NCBI RefSeq assembly: GCF_900460345.1
Contig: NZ_UHHW01000002.1
Coordinates: 992,001 to 1,056,000, forward strand
Direction of reading: 5' to 3'
From: Trueperella pyogenes
GTDB taxonomy: Bacteria; Actinomycetota; Actinomycetes; Actinomycetales; Actinomycetaceae
Length of the DNA stretch: 64,000 nt
Shown: piece by piece, positions 15,990 through 25,554 of the stretch
Position numbering within the stretch: position 1 is the first letter of the stretch
How the letters are laid out: each line of letters begins with the position of its first letter
Program-made: the position numbers and the translations under genes
The notes under the pieces: model-generated
Told to the model about the DNA's origin: nothing
The model's database searches: none
What the model saw: only the letters and a program-made list of their open reading frames with translations

Positions 15990-18038
15990 ATGCGACCCAT
16001 CAGTGACATCATTCGCCAAGAAGCGCCCTTCGAGGTTATCTCCGAGTATTCGCCCTCGGGCGATCAGCCGCAGGCTATTGCGGAACTGGCCGAGCGGATC
16101 AATAACGGCGAATCGGACATCGTGCTCCTCGGCGCCACAGGTACGGGTAAGTCAGCCACCACGGCCTGGCTTATTGAGCAGATTCAGCGCCCCACGCTCA
16201 TCTTGGAGCCAAACAAGACCTTGGCGGCACAGATGGCCGCAGAATTTCGTGAGTTGTTACCGAACAATGCGGTCGAATACTTCGTCTCCTACTATGACTA
16301 CTACCAGCCAGAGGCCTATGTGCCCCAGTCGGATACCTTCATCGAAAAGGATTCCTCGATTAATGACGAGGTGGAGAGGCTGCGTCACTCTGCCACGAAC
16401 TCGCTGCTGACGCGGAGGGACGTGGTGGTGGTCGCCTCGGTGTCGTGTATTTATGGCCTGGGCACGCCGCAGGAGTATGTGGATCGGATGGTCCAGCTTC
16501 AGGTGGGCGATCAGCTAGATCGTGACCAGCTGCTCAAGCGCTTCGTGCAGATGCAGTACACGCGAAACGACATGGCCTTCACGCGCGGCACGTTCCGCGT
16601 TCGCGGCGACACGGTGGAGATCATTCCGGTCTACGAGGAGCTGGCGGTACGCATCGAGTTTTTCGGCGACGAGATCGACTCAATCTCACTCCTTCATCCG
16701 CTGACGGGCAAGGTGATTCGCGAATCCGACCACGCTCACATTTTCCCAGCCTCCCACTACGTGGCTGGTCCAGAGCGCATGGAACGGGCGATGGCCTCAA
16801 TCAAAGCGGAACTTGACGAGCGGCTTGCGCAGCTGCGCGATCAGAACAAACTACTGGAAGCTCAGCGCCTGGAAATGCGCACCACGTTCGACCTTGAGAT
16901 GATGCGCAACCTCGGCTCCTGCGCGGGTATCGAGAACTATTCGCGCCACATTGATGGGCGTGGACCCGGCACCGCCCCCAACACCCTGCTGGACTACTTC
17001 CCGGAAGATTTCGTGCTGGTCATCGACGAATCCCACGTCACTGTGCCGCAGATCGGAGCGATGTACGAGGGCGACATGTCTCGCAAACGCACGCTCGTCG
17101 AATACGGCTTCCGCCTGCCGTCGGCGATGGACAACCGCCCGCTGAAGTGGGAGGAGTTCCTTGAACGCATCGGACAGACCGTCTACCTTTCTGCGACACC
17201 GGGCAAGTACGAGCTCGAGAAGTCCGACGGGTGGGTCGAACAGATCATCCGCCCCACCGGCCTCGTGGATCCCGAGGTCATCGTCAAGCCGACCAAGGGC
17301 CAGATTGACGACCTGCTCGAAGAGGTTCGGATCCGCACTGAGCGTGACGAACGCGTGCTCGTGACCACACTGACGAAGAAAATGGCCGAGGATCTGACCG
17401 ATTACATGGCCGAGCGGGGCATCAAGGTCGAGTACTTGCATTCTGACGTCGATACCCTTCGCCGGGTTGAACTGCTGCGTGAGCTCCGCATGGGCAAGTT
17501 TGACGTACTCGTGGGTATCAACCTTCTGCGTGAGGGCCTCGACCTCCCCGAAGTGTCGTTGGTTGCTATTCTCGACGCCGACAAGCAGGGCTTCCTGCGT
17601 TCCACGACCTCCCTTATTCAGACGATTGGGCGCGCCGCCCGAAATGTGTCCGGCCAGGTACACATGTACGCAGACTCGATTACGCCGAACATGCGCGAGG
17701 CGATAGACGAGACCAATCGTCGTCGTGAAAAGCAGATCGCGTATAACACCGAGCACGGGATCGATCCGCAACCACTTCGCAAGAAGATCTCGGACGTGAC
17801 GGACATGCTGGCGCGCGAAGACATCGACACGGAGGCGCTGCTGGAGGGTGGATACCGCAAGGAAACACGCGTGGCCGATCGGCTTTCGCAAGATGGAACG
17901 GAGATTCGCCAGCTCCTGGAAGACCTCACCGAGCAAATGCATGCGGCCGCGGAGCAGCTCCAGTTTGAACTCGCGGCCCGCCTGCGCGACGAAATCTTGG
18001 ACGTGAAAAAGGAGCTCCGGCAGATTGAAAACGCCTGA
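15990..18038 (+). CDS. uvrB: Excinuclease ABC subunit B
   Basis: UvrB is the damage-verifying helicase-like subunit of nucleotide excision repair. It opens [17 protein letters not shown], has Walker [12 protein letters not shown] and the DNA-clamping beta-hairpin [21 protein letters not shown]. Helicase motifs include VIDESHVT (DExH-type Walker B), LSATPG and QTIGRAARN, and the C-terminal UVR domain binds UvrC. At 682 residues the length is normal. A damage-type promoter abuts the ATG. uvrA and uvrC follow 2.6 and 5.5 kb downstream. Confidence 0.97.
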   Translation: MRPISDIIRQEAPFEVISEYSPSGDQPQAIAELAERINNGESDIVLLGATGTGKSATTAWLIEQIQRPTLILEPNKTLAAQMAAEFRELLPNNAVEYFVSYYDYYQPEAYVPQSDTFIEKDSSINDEVERLRHSATNSLLTRRDVVVVASVSCIYGLGTPQEYVDRMVQLQVGDQLDRDQLLKRFVQMQYTRNDMAFTRGTFRVRGDTVEIIPVYEELAVRIEFFGDEIDSISLLHPLTGKVIRESDHAHIFPASHYVAGPERMERAMASIKAELDERLAQLRDQNKLLEAQRLEMRTTFDLEMMRNLGSCAGIENYSRHIDGRGPGTAPNTLLDYFPEDFVLVIDESHVTVPQIGAMYEGDMSRKRTLVEYGFRLPSAMDNRPLKWEEFLERIGQTVYLSATPGKYELEKSDGWVEQIIRPTGLVDPEVIVKPTKGQIDDLLEEVRIRTERDERVLVTTLTKKMAEDLTDYMAERGIKVEYLHSDVDTLRRVELLRELRMGKFDVLVGINLLREGLDLPEVSLVAILDADKQGFLRSTTSLIQTIGRAARNVSGQVHMYADSITPNMREAIDETNRRREKQIAYNTEHGIDPQPLRKKISDVTDMLAREDIDTEALLEGGYRKETRVADRLSQDGTEIRQLLEDLTEQMHAAAEQLQFELAARLRDEILDVKKELRQIENA

Positions 18039-18051
18039 TGTTGCCCACCCC

Positions 18052-18067
18052 ACGCACGTCAGTGCGT
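18052..18067 (+). terminator. Short hairpin after uvrB
   Basis: ACGCAC (18052-18057) pairs with GTGCGT (18062-18067) around a 4-base loop, 13 bases after the uvrB stop. It lacks a T-run, so it is a weak terminator at best. Confidence 0.35.
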
Positions 18068-18087
18068 CGCCTGGCTTGGGTGTCGAT

Positions 18088-18093
18088 TATGAT
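18088..18093 (+). promoter_or_regulatory. -10 element for riboswitch/terC transcript
   Basis: TATGAT would place transcription start near 18100, exactly where the first stem of the downstream riboswitch begins. No convincing -35 hexamer is seen. Confidence 0.45.
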
Positions 18094-18102
18094 CATGTAG
18101 AG

Positions 18103-18219
18103 CGGAGGGGAGTACTCCCACTCAATACCGGCTCGTCAATACGGCTTTATCGCCCGGGTCGCGGCCTGATGCCAGGCGGGAAGAGACCTCTGGTACCTGT
18201 TAGCCTGTACCGGAAAGGC
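18103..18219 (+). ncRNA. yybP-ykoY-type (Mn2+) riboswitch upstream of terC
   Basis: The aptamer closes with P1 CGGAGG (18103-18108) against CCTCTG (18187-18192). Just inside are the conserved GGGGAGTA (18107-18114), GGCTCGTCAATACGG (18130-18144) and AAGAGACCTCTG (18181-18192). These match the family pattern GGGGAGUAG ... GUCGUCA ... GAC CU and lie upstream of a TerC gene, its classic target. Downstream, GGTAC (18192-18196) can pair with GTACC (18207-18211). GCCT (18203-18206) can pair with AGGC (18216-18219), which would mask the GGAAAGG ribosome site at 18212-18218. A translational switch is therefore plausible. Induction of TerC by manganese is the expected outcome, by family knowledge. Confidence 0.8.
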
Positions 18220-18224
18220 AAAAG

Positions 18225-19325
18225 TTGTTATCACATATGGCGTTAGGTGCTTATACTGCACCGGTCGGATCCCAGATGCATGTCGAACCGTGGGAGTGGG
18301 CACTCCTCGGTGTCATCGTAGTCGGTCTCATTGCCCTCGATCTGTTGGGACACGTGCGCAAGGCACACGAGCCGACCATTGCGGAAGCTGCTAGGTGGAC
18401 GTCCTTTTATGTCTCGCTCGCCATCCTTTTCGGCGTGCTGACATACTTCCGGCACGGTTCCCAGTTTGCCACCGAGTATTTTGCCGGCTACCTCACGGAA
18501 TACTCGCTTTCGCTGGACAACATCTTCGTCTTCATCATTATTATTGCCGCATTCAGAGTGCCGCGGATCTACCAGCAAAAAGTCCTCCTGTACGGAATCA
18601 TTATCGCGCTCATTTTGCGTCTCATCTTCATTCTCATCGGTGCCAAGCTCATCGAACAGTTCGTGTGGGTGTTTTTCGTCTTTGGCGCATGGATGCTCTA
18701 CACCGCGATCAAGCAGGTGCTCGACGGCATCCACGAAGGCCGTAAGCGCAAGGCACACGAGCACCTCGACGACGAAGAATACGAGCCGACGGCGGTGACT
18801 CGCCTCATCTCTCGCGTCGCCAACGTGACGGACGGATACGTGGGCGACCGGTTGGTTGTGCGCCGCCACGGTAAGACGTGGATCACTCCGCTCATGCTCT
18901 GTATCCTCAGCGTCGGCACGATCGATCTCATGTTCGCACTCGATTCCATACCGGCAATCTTCGGCCTGACCCGCGAACCTTTCATCGTCTTCGCCGCCAA
19001 TGCCTTTGCGCTCTTAGGCCTGCGTCAACTCTTTTTCCTCGTGGACGGGCTGCTCGAGCGACTGATTTATCTCCACTACGGCCTCGCCGTCATTCTCGGC
19101 TTCATCGCCATCAAGCTTCTGATCCATGCCGCGCACGGCTACGATCTGGCGCATATGATCCCGGAACCTTCGATCGGCGTCTCGGTGGGGGTTATCCTCG
19201 GAACGATCCTCATCACGGTTGTGGCTTCCATCGTCGGATCGCGCAAGCTCTCACCAGCTGACCGCGTGGCAAACATCGAGCCACGCGAGAAGAGAAAGCC
19301 GTCGCTCGGGGACAAGGACAGCTGA
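18225..19325 (+). CDS. TerC-family membrane protein (probable Mn2+ exporter)
   Basis: A 366-residue integral membrane protein with about eight to nine helices. It shows TerC hallmarks: EYSLSLDNIFVFIIII (acidic metal-binding helix) and the second copy SVGTIDLMFALDSIPAIFG, with FFVFGAWMLYTAIKQ between. TerC/Alx proteins have been linked to manganese efflux, matching the upstream riboswitch. The TTG at 18225 is preferred because GGAAAGG lies six bases before it; the ATG at 18237 would have an 18-base spacing. A hydrophilic cytoplasmic loop (about 180-205) is rich in Lys, Asp and Glu. It is convergent with the SBF transporter gene, with only 11 bases between the stops. Confidence 0.9.
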   Translation: MLSHMALGAYTAPVGSQMHVEPWEWALLGVIVVGLIALDLLGHVRKAHEPTIAEAARWTSFYVSLAILFGVLTYFRHGSQFATEYFAGYLTEYSLSLDNIFVFIIIIAAFRVPRIYQQKVLLYGIIIALILRLIFILIGAKLIEQFVWVFFVFGAWMLYTAIKQVLDGIHEGRKRKAHEHLDDEEYEPTAVTRLISRVANVTDGYVGDRLVVRRHGKTWITPLMLCILSVGTIDLMFALDSIPAIFGLTREPFIVFAANAFALLGLRQLFFLVDGLLERLIYLHYGLAVILGFIAIKLLIHAAHGYDLAHMIPEPSIGVSVGVILGTILITVVASIVGSRKLSPADRVANIEPREKRKPSLGDKDS

Positions 19326-19336
19326 GCCAACCATCT

Positions 19337-20305
19337 TTACTCCGGTTGAGGTTCTCGGCCCAGCCTGCGCGCGATCACTGCGCACGCCATGAGTTGAATT
19401 TGGTGGAAGACGATGACGGGCACGACCACCGCGCCCACGACACTCGGGTCGAACAAAGCCTTTGCCATGGGTAAGCCAGTAGCCAGCGATTTCTTCGAAC
19501 CGCACATGAGCAGCACGATCCGTTGCGCGCGCGTAAACGTGAGCCACCTGCCGCCATGCCAAGTGAGCGTCAGCATGAGAGACAAGATCACGCCGAGGAT
19601 GAGGAACAGCAAGGCAAAGCCCGCGAACGTCACTGAGCTCCATGCGCCGTCGGCCGTCGCTTTGACGACTGCGACGAAAACGACGAGGATGATCGCGCCG
19701 TTGTCGGTGTACTTCGTGATATTACGGTGAGCGCGCACCCAGTCGCCGACTTTCGGTTGAAGAAGCTGACCGAGGACGAAAGGCAACAGGAGCTTGAGAA
19801 GCACCGACTGGAGGCCGCCGGTGTGTGCGCCTTCGAGATTCATCAGCAGGAGTACCAACAGCGGCGAGAGAAACATGCCCAAGATGTTGGAAACGGTGGC
19901 CGCGCAAACTGCTGCGCCGACGTCGCCGCGCGCGATAGATACGAAAGTCACGGAGGACTGGACGGTCGAAGGCAGAAGGCTGAGGTACAACATGCCGGTG
20001 GCGAAGGCCACGCCGACAAACCCGCCGACGGCGTAGTAAAGTACCAGGCCAACAACTGGGAAGACGATATAGGTGGAAGCTAGGACCGCAGCCTGGAGCT
20101 TGATATTGCGCATGCCTTCGACGACTTCGCTCGTGCGCAGGCGCATGCCGTACACGAGAAAGACCAGGCCAACGCCGACGTCGGCTAAGGCGGATAGCTG
20201 CGCAATATGGTACGGCGGCACCGGGAGCAGCAGCCCCAGGATGAGGGCTAGGACGATCCCGGTGAGAAGGAAGTCGGGGCGGAAGCGTCTACGCCCAGGG
20301 GCCAT
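19337..20305 (-). CDS. Bile acid:sodium symporter (SBF) family transporter
   Basis: This ~322-residue membrane protein has nine to ten predicted helices. LLLPVPPYHIAQLSALADVGVGLVFLVYGMRL matches the SBF-like (DUF4137) subfamily, with helix-breaking prolines and MLYLSLLPSTVQSSVTF and MCGSKKSLATGLPMAKALF as inverted-repeat crossover segments. The substrate is unknown; relatives carry organic anions with sodium. The ATG at 20305 starts at MAPGRRRFRPDFLL, just before the first helix; upstream in-frame codons would read through the YciI gene. It overlaps the YciI gene end by 17 bases and is probably co-transcribed with it. Confidence 0.85.
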   Translation of the reverse strand: MAPGRRRFRPDFLLTGIVLALILGLLLPVPPYHIAQLSALADVGVGLVFLVYGMRLRTSEVVEGMRNIKLQAAVLASTYIVFPVVGLVLYYAVGGFVGVAFATGMLYLSLLPSTVQSSVTFVSIARGDVGAAVCAATVSNILGMFLSPLLVLLLMNLEGAHTGGLQSVLLKLLLPFVLGQLLQPKVGDWVRAHRNITKYTDNGAIILVVFVAVVKATADGAWSSVTFAGFALLFLILGVILSLMLTLTWHGGRWLTFTRAQRIVLLMCGSKKSLATGLPMAKALFDPSVVGAVVVPVIVFHQIQLMACAVIARRLGREPQPE

Positions 20306-20564
20306 AGATCTGGGTCCACTCGAGTACCTCACGATCGGCGATGAGACAAGCCGAATTGAACGGGTCCGCATCGACTACGGCGAGTGCCCCGACGGCGTCG
20401 TCGGCATCAACGATCAGGAGCGCACCATTTCCCTCTAGCGGGCCGGACGCCAGCAGGTTGCCCTGGTCGAAAAGTGACTTGAGAAACTCGCGGTGGGCGG
20501 GACGGATCTCAGCAAGAGCGTCAAGATCATCTGTGTAGGTGTATCGAACTGCGTAAATAGCCAT
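20289..20564 (-). CDS. YciI-like (YCII domain) protein
   Basis: A 91-residue single-domain protein with the YCII fold pattern: MAIYAVRYTY first strand, the histidine in RPAHREFLKSLFDQGNLLASGPL, then VDADDAVGALAVVDADPF and a C-terminal strand. The conserved His and downstream Asp are the presumed active site in this family, whose function is poorly known. It lies upstream of, and overlaps, the SBF transporter gene and is divergent from uvrA. TACGAT (20571-20576, minus strand) six bases before the ATG indicates a leaderless transcript. Confidence 0.85.
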   Translation of the reverse strand: MAIYAVRYTYTDDLDALAEIRPAHREFLKSLFDQGNLLASGPLEGNGALLIVDADDAVGALAVVDADPFNSACLIADREVLEWTQIYGPWA

Positions 20565-20570
20565 GTCTTC

Positions 20571-20576
20571 ATCGTA
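20571..20576 (-). promoter_or_regulatory. -10 element of the YciI-SBF operon (leaderless)
   Basis: On the minus strand TACGAT, six bases, then the ATG of the YciI gene. No Shine-Dalgarno sequence is present. Confidence 0.45.
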
Positions 20577-20600
20577 GTGGATTGGCTTGTGGCAAAAACA

Positions 20601-20616
20601 TCAAACAAGCGTTCGA
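20601..20616. promoter_or_regulatory. Candidate LexA (SOS) box upstream of uvrA
   Basis: TCAAACAAGCGTTCGA differs by one base from the Gram-positive/actinobacterial SOS box TCGAAC-N4-GTTCGA. It ends three bases before the PafBC-like element of uvrA and lies between the divergent YciI and uvrA genes. Confidence 0.65.
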
Positions 20617-20619
20617 TTT

Positions 20620-20642
20620 GTGTCGGAGGTGGTGTCTAGACT
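20620..20642 (+). promoter_or_regulatory. PafBC-like (RecA-NDp type) promoter of uvrA
   Basis: GTGTCGGAG (20620-20628), eight bases, TAGACT (20637-20642), seven bases, then the uvrA GTG at 20650. The spacing and -10 match those at polA and uvrB. Confidence 0.7.
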
Positions 20643-20649
20643 GAGGAAC

Positions 20650-23523
20650 GTGCACGATCATATTCACATCCAAGGCGCCCGCGAACACAATCTCCGCAAC
20701 GTCACGCTGGATATTCCGCGTGACAAGATGGCAGTTTTTACCGGACTATCTGGTTCGGGGAAATCATCGTTGGCCTTCGACACGATCTTTGCGGAAGGCC
20801 AGCGGCGTTACGTCGAATCGCTGTCCGCCTACGCGCGCCAATTCCTCGGACAGATGGACAAACCAGATGTGGATTTCATCGAGGGGCTCTCGCCTGCTGT
20901 GTCTATCGATCAAAAATCTACGAACCGCAATCCGCGCTCCACGGTTGGCACGATTACCGAAGTCTATGACTATCTGCGCCTTCTGTATGCGCGTGCCGGT
21001 ACACAATACTGCCCTGTGTGCGGGGAGCGCATTGAGGCACAGAGCGCCGAAAAGATCGTGGATCGCTTGCTGCGCCTCGAAGAGGGCACGCGCTTTCAGA
21101 TTCTTGCTCCAGTGGTTCGCGGACGCAAGGGAGAACACGTTGACGTTTTCCGGCAACTCGGCGCTGACGGTTACTCGCGTGCACGAGTGGACGGCGAACT
21201 TATTCGGCTGAGCGAGCCGCCCACGCTCGCTAAGACGAAGAAGCATAATATCGACGTCGTCGTGGATCGCCTCGCGATCCGTGAAGGGATGCGCGCACGT
21301 CTCAACGATTCTGTGGAAACCGCGTTACGCCTGGCCGACGGGCGGTTGATTGTGGACTTTGTCGATCGCGACGCCGACGACCCGCTGCGCACACGGAAGT
21401 TTTCCGAGTATCGTTCCTGCCCGAACGAACACGTGCTCGAAATCGAAGAGATCGAACCTCGTACCTTCTCTTTCAACGCTCCCTACGGCTCGTGTCCAGA
21501 TTGTGATGGCATCGGCTACACGGTACAAGTATCTGAAGACTTGGTCATCGGCGATGAGGATCTCACCCTCGATGAAGGCGCGATCATACCGTGGTCAACT
21601 ACCGCATCTGGCCCAGCGCGCGACTATCACATGCGCCAGCTTGAGGGCTTGGGTGAGCAACTCGGTTTCGATCTGAATACGAAGTGGAAGGATATTCCCC
21701 GAGAGGCGCAAGACGCGATCCTCAATGGTCACAACTTCAAGGTAAAGATGAAGTACCGCAATCGCTGGGGGCGCGAAAAGGTATATTCGTCCGGCTTCGA
21801 GGGTGTGTTGCACTTCGTTAAACGCAAGCACGAGGAAACGAGTTCCGAGTGGTCGCGCGAACGCTACGAGGGCTTCATGCGCGAGGTCACCTGCCAGACA
21901 TGCGGGGGAGCACGACTTCGCCCAGAAGTGCTCGCCGTGCGGGTAGGAGAACTGAACATCTTCGAGCTGACGGAAATGTCGATCGGAGACGCACACGAAT
22001 ACCTTGCCAACCTGGAATTGGGCGAGCGCGAGCGCAAGATTGCCGACGCCGTCCTCAAAGAGATCCTTGAGCGGCTCAGCTTCCTCGTCACCGTGGGGTT
22101 GGACTACCTCACCCTCTCTCGATCCGCCGGCACGCTCTCAGGCGGCGAGGCACAGCGTATTCGGCTGGCCACCCAGATCGGAGCCGGGCTTGTCGGCGTG
22201 CTTTACGTGTTAGACGAACCGTCTATCGGCCTGCATCAACGCGACAACGAGAAACTGCTTTCAGCTTTGTTACGGCTGCGCGATCTAGGTAACACACTCA
22301 TCGTCGTTGAGCACGACGAGGACACGATCCGCGCGGCGGACTGGGTGGTCGACATCGGCCCGCGCGCCGGCGAGCACGGAGGTAAAGTGGTCTACTCGGG
22401 TGAGCCTGCGGGTTTACTCGAATGCGAAGACTCCCTGACGGGTGCCTACCTAAAGGGAACGCAGAAGATCGAGGTGCCGGCAAAACGGCGTCGTACATAT
22501 AAGACCAAGCAGATTGAAGTGACGGGCGCGCGGGAGAACAACCTCCAAAACATCGACGTGAAGTTCCCGATCGGGGTGATGACAGCGGTCACGGGCGTAT
22601 CCGGCTCAGGTAAGTCCTCGCTCGTCAACACCATCCTCTATCGCGTGCTCGCGAACAAGCTCAACCGCGCTCAGTCTCTCCCCGGCAAACACGGCAAGGT
22701 CAAGGGCCTGGAGGGCCTCGACAAGGTCGTGCACGTAGATCAGTCACCCATCGGGCGCACTCCGCGCTCGAACCCAGCCACGTACACGGGCATGTGGGAT
22801 CCGATTCGCAAGCTCTTCGCGGAGACAGAGGAGGCGAAGATCCGTGGGTATGGTCCGGGGCGCTTCTCCTTCAACGTCAAGGGCGGCAGATGTGAGGCCT
22901 GCGCGGGCGATGGCACGCTGAAGATCGAGATGAACTTTCTCCCCGACGTCTACGTACCCTGCGAGGTCTGCCACGGCACGCGCTACAATCGCGAAACCCT
23001 CGAGGTCCACTACAAGGGAAAGAACGTCGCCGAAGTGCTCGACATGACGATCTCGCAAGCGCGGGAATTTTTCTCCTCGGTTACCCGGATCACGAAGTAC
23101 CTTGAGGTGCTGGAGAATGTGGGACTCGGCTATATCAAGCTTGGCCAACCGGCTACCACGCTTTCGGGTGGCGAAGCGCAGCGCGTCAAACTCGCCTCGG
23201 AGCTTCACCGCCGCTCAACTGGCCGGACGGTCTACATGCTCGATGAGCCAACCACCGGCTTGCATTTCGAGGACGTGCGCAAGCTACTCGGTGTCCTGCA
23301 AGAGCTTGCAGACAAGGGCAATACGATCATTGTCATCGAGCATAACCTCGACGTCATCAAATCGGCCGATTGGGTGATCGATCTCGGTCCCGAAGGAGGC
23401 AAGGGTGGCGGTATGCTCGTTGCTGAAGGCACGCCCGAGGAAGTGGCCCTTGTGGAGGGCTCCCACACGGGCAAGTACCTCAAGCCGATCCTGAAGAAGG
23501 CAGGAACGCTGGAGGTGGACTGA
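20650..23523 (+). CDS. uvrA: Excinuclease ABC subunit A
   Basis: UvrA dimers find DNA lesions and load UvrB. The protein has two ABC modules. The first Walker A lies in [14 protein letters not shown], the first zinc finger starts at [10 protein letters not shown], and the first signature is [12 protein letters not shown] with Walker [11 protein letters not shown]. The second Walker A is [10 protein letters not shown], the second zinc region CEACAGDG...CEVCHG, and the second signature [12 protein letters not shown] with [12 protein letters not shown] 20650 ([15 protein letters not shown]) fits the usual UvrA N-terminus, giving 957 residues. The nearby GAGGA is too close to act as a normal ribosome site, but TAGACT seven bases upstream supports leaderless initiation. 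Confidence 0.97.
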   Translation: MHDHIHIQGAREHNLRNVTLDIPRDKMAVFTGLSGSGKSSLAFDTIFAEGQRRYVESLSAYARQFLGQMDKPDVDFIEGLSPAVSIDQKSTNRNPRSTVGTITEVYDYLRLLYARAGTQYCPVCGERIEAQSAEKIVDRLLRLEEGTRFQILAPVVRGRKGEHVDVFRQLGADGYSRARVDGELIRLSEPPTLAKTKKHNIDVVVDRLAIREGMRARLNDSVETALRLADGRLIVDFVDRDADDPLRTRKFSEYRSCPNEHVLEIEEIEPRTFSFNAPYGSCPDCDGIGYTVQVSEDLVIGDEDLTLDEGAIIPWSTTASGPARDYHMRQLEGLGEQLGFDLNTKWKDIPREAQDAILNGHNFKVKMKYRNRWGREKVYSSGFEGVLHFVKRKHEETSSEWSRERYEGFMREVTCQTCGGARLRPEVLAVRVGELNIFELTEMSIGDAHEYLANLELGERERKIADAVLKEILERLSFLVTVGLDYLTLSRSAGTLSGGEAQRIRLATQIGAGLVGVLYVLDEPSIGLHQRDNEKLLSALLRLRDLGNTLIVVEHDEDTIRAADWVVDIGPRAGEHGGKVVYSGEPAGLLECEDSLTGAYLKGTQKIEVPAKRRRTYKTKQIEVTGARENNLQNIDVKFPIGVMTAVTGVSGSGKSSLVNTILYRVLANKLNRAQSLPGKHGKVKGLEGLDKVVHVDQSPIGRTPRSNPATYTGMWDPIRKLFAETEEAKIRGYGPGRFSFNVKGGRCEACAGDGTLKIEMNFLPDVYVPCEVCHGTRYNRETLEVHYKGKNVAEVLDMTISQAREFFSSVTRITKYLEVLENVGLGYIKLGQPATTLSGGEAQRVKLASELHRRSTGRTVYMLDEPTTGLHFEDVRKLLGVLQELADKGNTIIVIEHNLDVIKSADWVIDLGPEGGKGGGMLVAEGTPEEVALVEGSHTGKYLKPILKKAGTLEVD

Positions 23524-23577
23524 CTTCCTGGTGCACAGCGGGTGCACGGAATATGAAGAGAAGGATCTGCGCACTAC

Positions 23578-25554
23578 ATGGCCAACCCTGAGAGCTATCG
23601 CCCCAGGACGAGCGATATCCCGAAGGATCCGGGCGTCTATCGTTTCATCGATCCAGACGACCGGGTAATTTACGTGGGAAAAGCGAAGAACCTTCGCCAG
23701 CGTCTGCAAAACTATTTTCAGGACCCTGATCTGCTTCATCCGCGCACGCGTCAGATGGTATTCACCGCCGTGCGCGTGGAGTGGGTCGTGGTGGGCAGTG
23801 AGATCGAAGCTCTCACTCTGGAGTATTCATGGATCAAGGAGTTTACGCCGCGCTTCAACGTGATGTATCGCGACGACAAATCCTATCCCTACCTCGCCAT
23901 CACGATGACTGAGGAGTATCCGCGCGTCATGGTCACCCGCAACGCGCACAAGCGAGGTGATCGTTACTACGGCCCATACACGAAGGTGTGGGCCGTGCGC
24001 GACTCGCTCGACCAGCTCCTACGCGTTTTTCCGATTCGCTCGTGCAGTGCTGGCACATTTCGGGGCGCGCAGCGCGCTGGCAGACCGTGCCTACTTGGAT
24101 ACATCGGTAAGTGTTCGGCTCCGTGCGTGGGGCGCGTGAGTGCCGAGGAACACCGCGATATCGCGCAACAGATGGTGCGTTTCCTCGACGGCACGGGGGA
24201 GGATCTCATCCGGGAAAAGAAGCAGGATATGCTCAAAGCCGCTGCTGAGCTTGACTTTGAGCGTGCGGGGCGCCTGCGCGATGACATCCGTGCGCTCGAA
24301 GTGGTTGCCGAGCGCAATACCGTGGTTCTCGACTCGAGTGTTGACGCCGACGTCTTCGGCCTCGTCTTCGACGAGCTCGAGGCTTCTGTCCAAGTGTTTT
24401 TCGTCCGCGGTGGGCGCATACGCGGTCAACGCGGATGGATCTCGGCGATTGAGGACGCGGACGGAGCCGGCCTGGTCAGCCAGCTCCTCATTCAGGTCTA
24501 TGGTGAGTACAGCCAGGCCCGCACTGGCCGGAAGGCGAAGGCGCGTGCCACGTCAGTTGACGACGTCGCCCACACCGCCGCCACTGAGCTTCCTCGGGAG
24601 ATCTGGGTACCGACGCTTCCCGACGACGATGCCCTCGTCACGTGGCTATCTGATTTACGTGGCGCGAATGTGGCTCTCAAGATTCCGCAGCGGGGCGCTA
24701 AGGCGCAACTGATGGAGACGGTCAACACCAACGCTGCCCAGGCGCTACAACGCCACAAGCTTGCGCGCGCAGGGGATATCACGGAGCGCTCCCAGGCGCT
24801 TGAAGAACTTCGCGACGGGCTCGGCCTTGAGCGGGCTCCGCTGCGTATCGAAGGTTACGACATCTCGCACACCCAGGGCACCAACCAGGTCGGGTCAATG
24901 GTCGTTTTTGAGGATGGCCTGGCCAAAAAGTCCGACTATCGTCACTACATTATCCGTGGCGATGACGGGGCGGGCGCGCGCGATGACACCGCTGCAATGG
25001 ATGAGGTGTTGCGGCGTCGTCTCAAACGGCTCGCCGAGGATCAGGAGGGCAGCCCATCGGAGGGGAAATCGGCGGACACCGCATCGAAACCGCGATTCGC
25101 GTACCGTCCCGATCTCATCGTGGTCGACGGCGGGTTGCCGCAGGTGAATGCTGCGCAGCGGGTTGTTGAGGAGTTAGGGGCCAATGTCGCGGTGATTGGG
25201 CTGGCCAAGCGTTTAGAGGAGATCTGGATTCCGGGGATGGATTTCCCTGTGATCCTTTCGCGCACTTCCCCGGCGCTGCGGCTGCTCCAGCATCTTCGCG
25301 ATGAGTCCCACCGCTTTGCCATCACGTTCCACCGTAAAAAGCGCGCGGCGGCGATGACGCGCTCGGCTCTCGACGACATCGCCGGACTAGGGCCAGCCAA
25401 GCAGGCCGCGTTACTCAAACATTTCAAGTCGGTGGCGCGGATAAAGGCTGCGAGTATCGTAGATCTCCAGGCAGTGGCCGGTATCGGGCCGGCACTGGCG
25501 ACGACGATCTACACTCACTTTGCAGGAAACTCGGATGAAAAACTGGCACGATAG
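23578..25554 (+). CDS. uvrC: Excinuclease ABC subunit C
   Basis: UvrC makes the 3' and 5' incisions in nucleotide excision repair. The N-terminal GIY-YIG nuclease domain contains GVYRFIDPDDRVIYVGKAKNLRQRL. A UVR motif (ELDFERAGRLRDDIRALE) contacts UvrB. The C-terminal RNase H-like nuclease has GYDISHTQGTNQVGSMVVF and DLIVVDGGLPQV, and a helix-hairpin-helix pair ends the protein. At 658 residues the length is typical. It lies 54 bases after uvrA and its end overlaps rapZ by 20 bases, so uvrA-uvrC-rapZ-yvcK is a likely operon. Confidence 0.97.
   Translation: MANPESYRPRTSDIPKDPGVYRFIDPDDRVIYVGKAKNLRQRLQNYFQDPDLLHPRTRQMVFTAVRVEWVVVGSEIEALTLEYSWIKEFTPRFNVMYRDDKSYPYLAITMTEEYPRVMVTRNAHKRGDRYYGPYTKVWAVRDSLDQLLRVFPIRSCSAGTFRGAQRAGRPCLLGYIGKCSAPCVGRVSAEEHRDIAQQMVRFLDGTGEDLIREKKQDMLKAAAELDFERAGRLRDDIRALEVVAERNTVVLDSSVDADVFGLVFDELEASVQVFFVRGGRIRGQRGWISAIEDADGAGLVSQLLIQVYGEYSQARTGRKAKARATSVDDVAHTAATELPREIWVPTLPDDDALVTWLSDLRGANVALKIPQRGAKAQLMETVNTNAAQALQRHKLARAGDITERSQALEELRDGLGLERAPLRIEGYDISHTQGTNQVGSMVVFEDGLAKKSDYRHYIIRGDDGAGARDDTAAMDEVLRRRLKRLAEDQEGSPSEGKSADTASKPRFAYRPDLIVVDGGLPQVNAAQRVVEELGANVAVIGLAKRLEEIWIPGMDFPVILSRTSPALRLLQHLRDESHRFAITFHRKKRAAAMTRSALDDIAGLGPAKQAALLKHFKSVARIKAASIVDLQAVAGIGPALATTIYTHFAGNSDEKLAR

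Noticed and set aside
16851..18053. 400-codon minus-strand frame opposite uvrB
   Set aside because: Antisense shadow of a well-supported uvrB; no motifs, no ribosome site.
18025..18246. 73-codon plus-strand frame over the uvrB-terC gap
   Set aside because: It overlaps the riboswitch and the terC start, and lacks a ribosome site. The RNA structure explains the sequence better.
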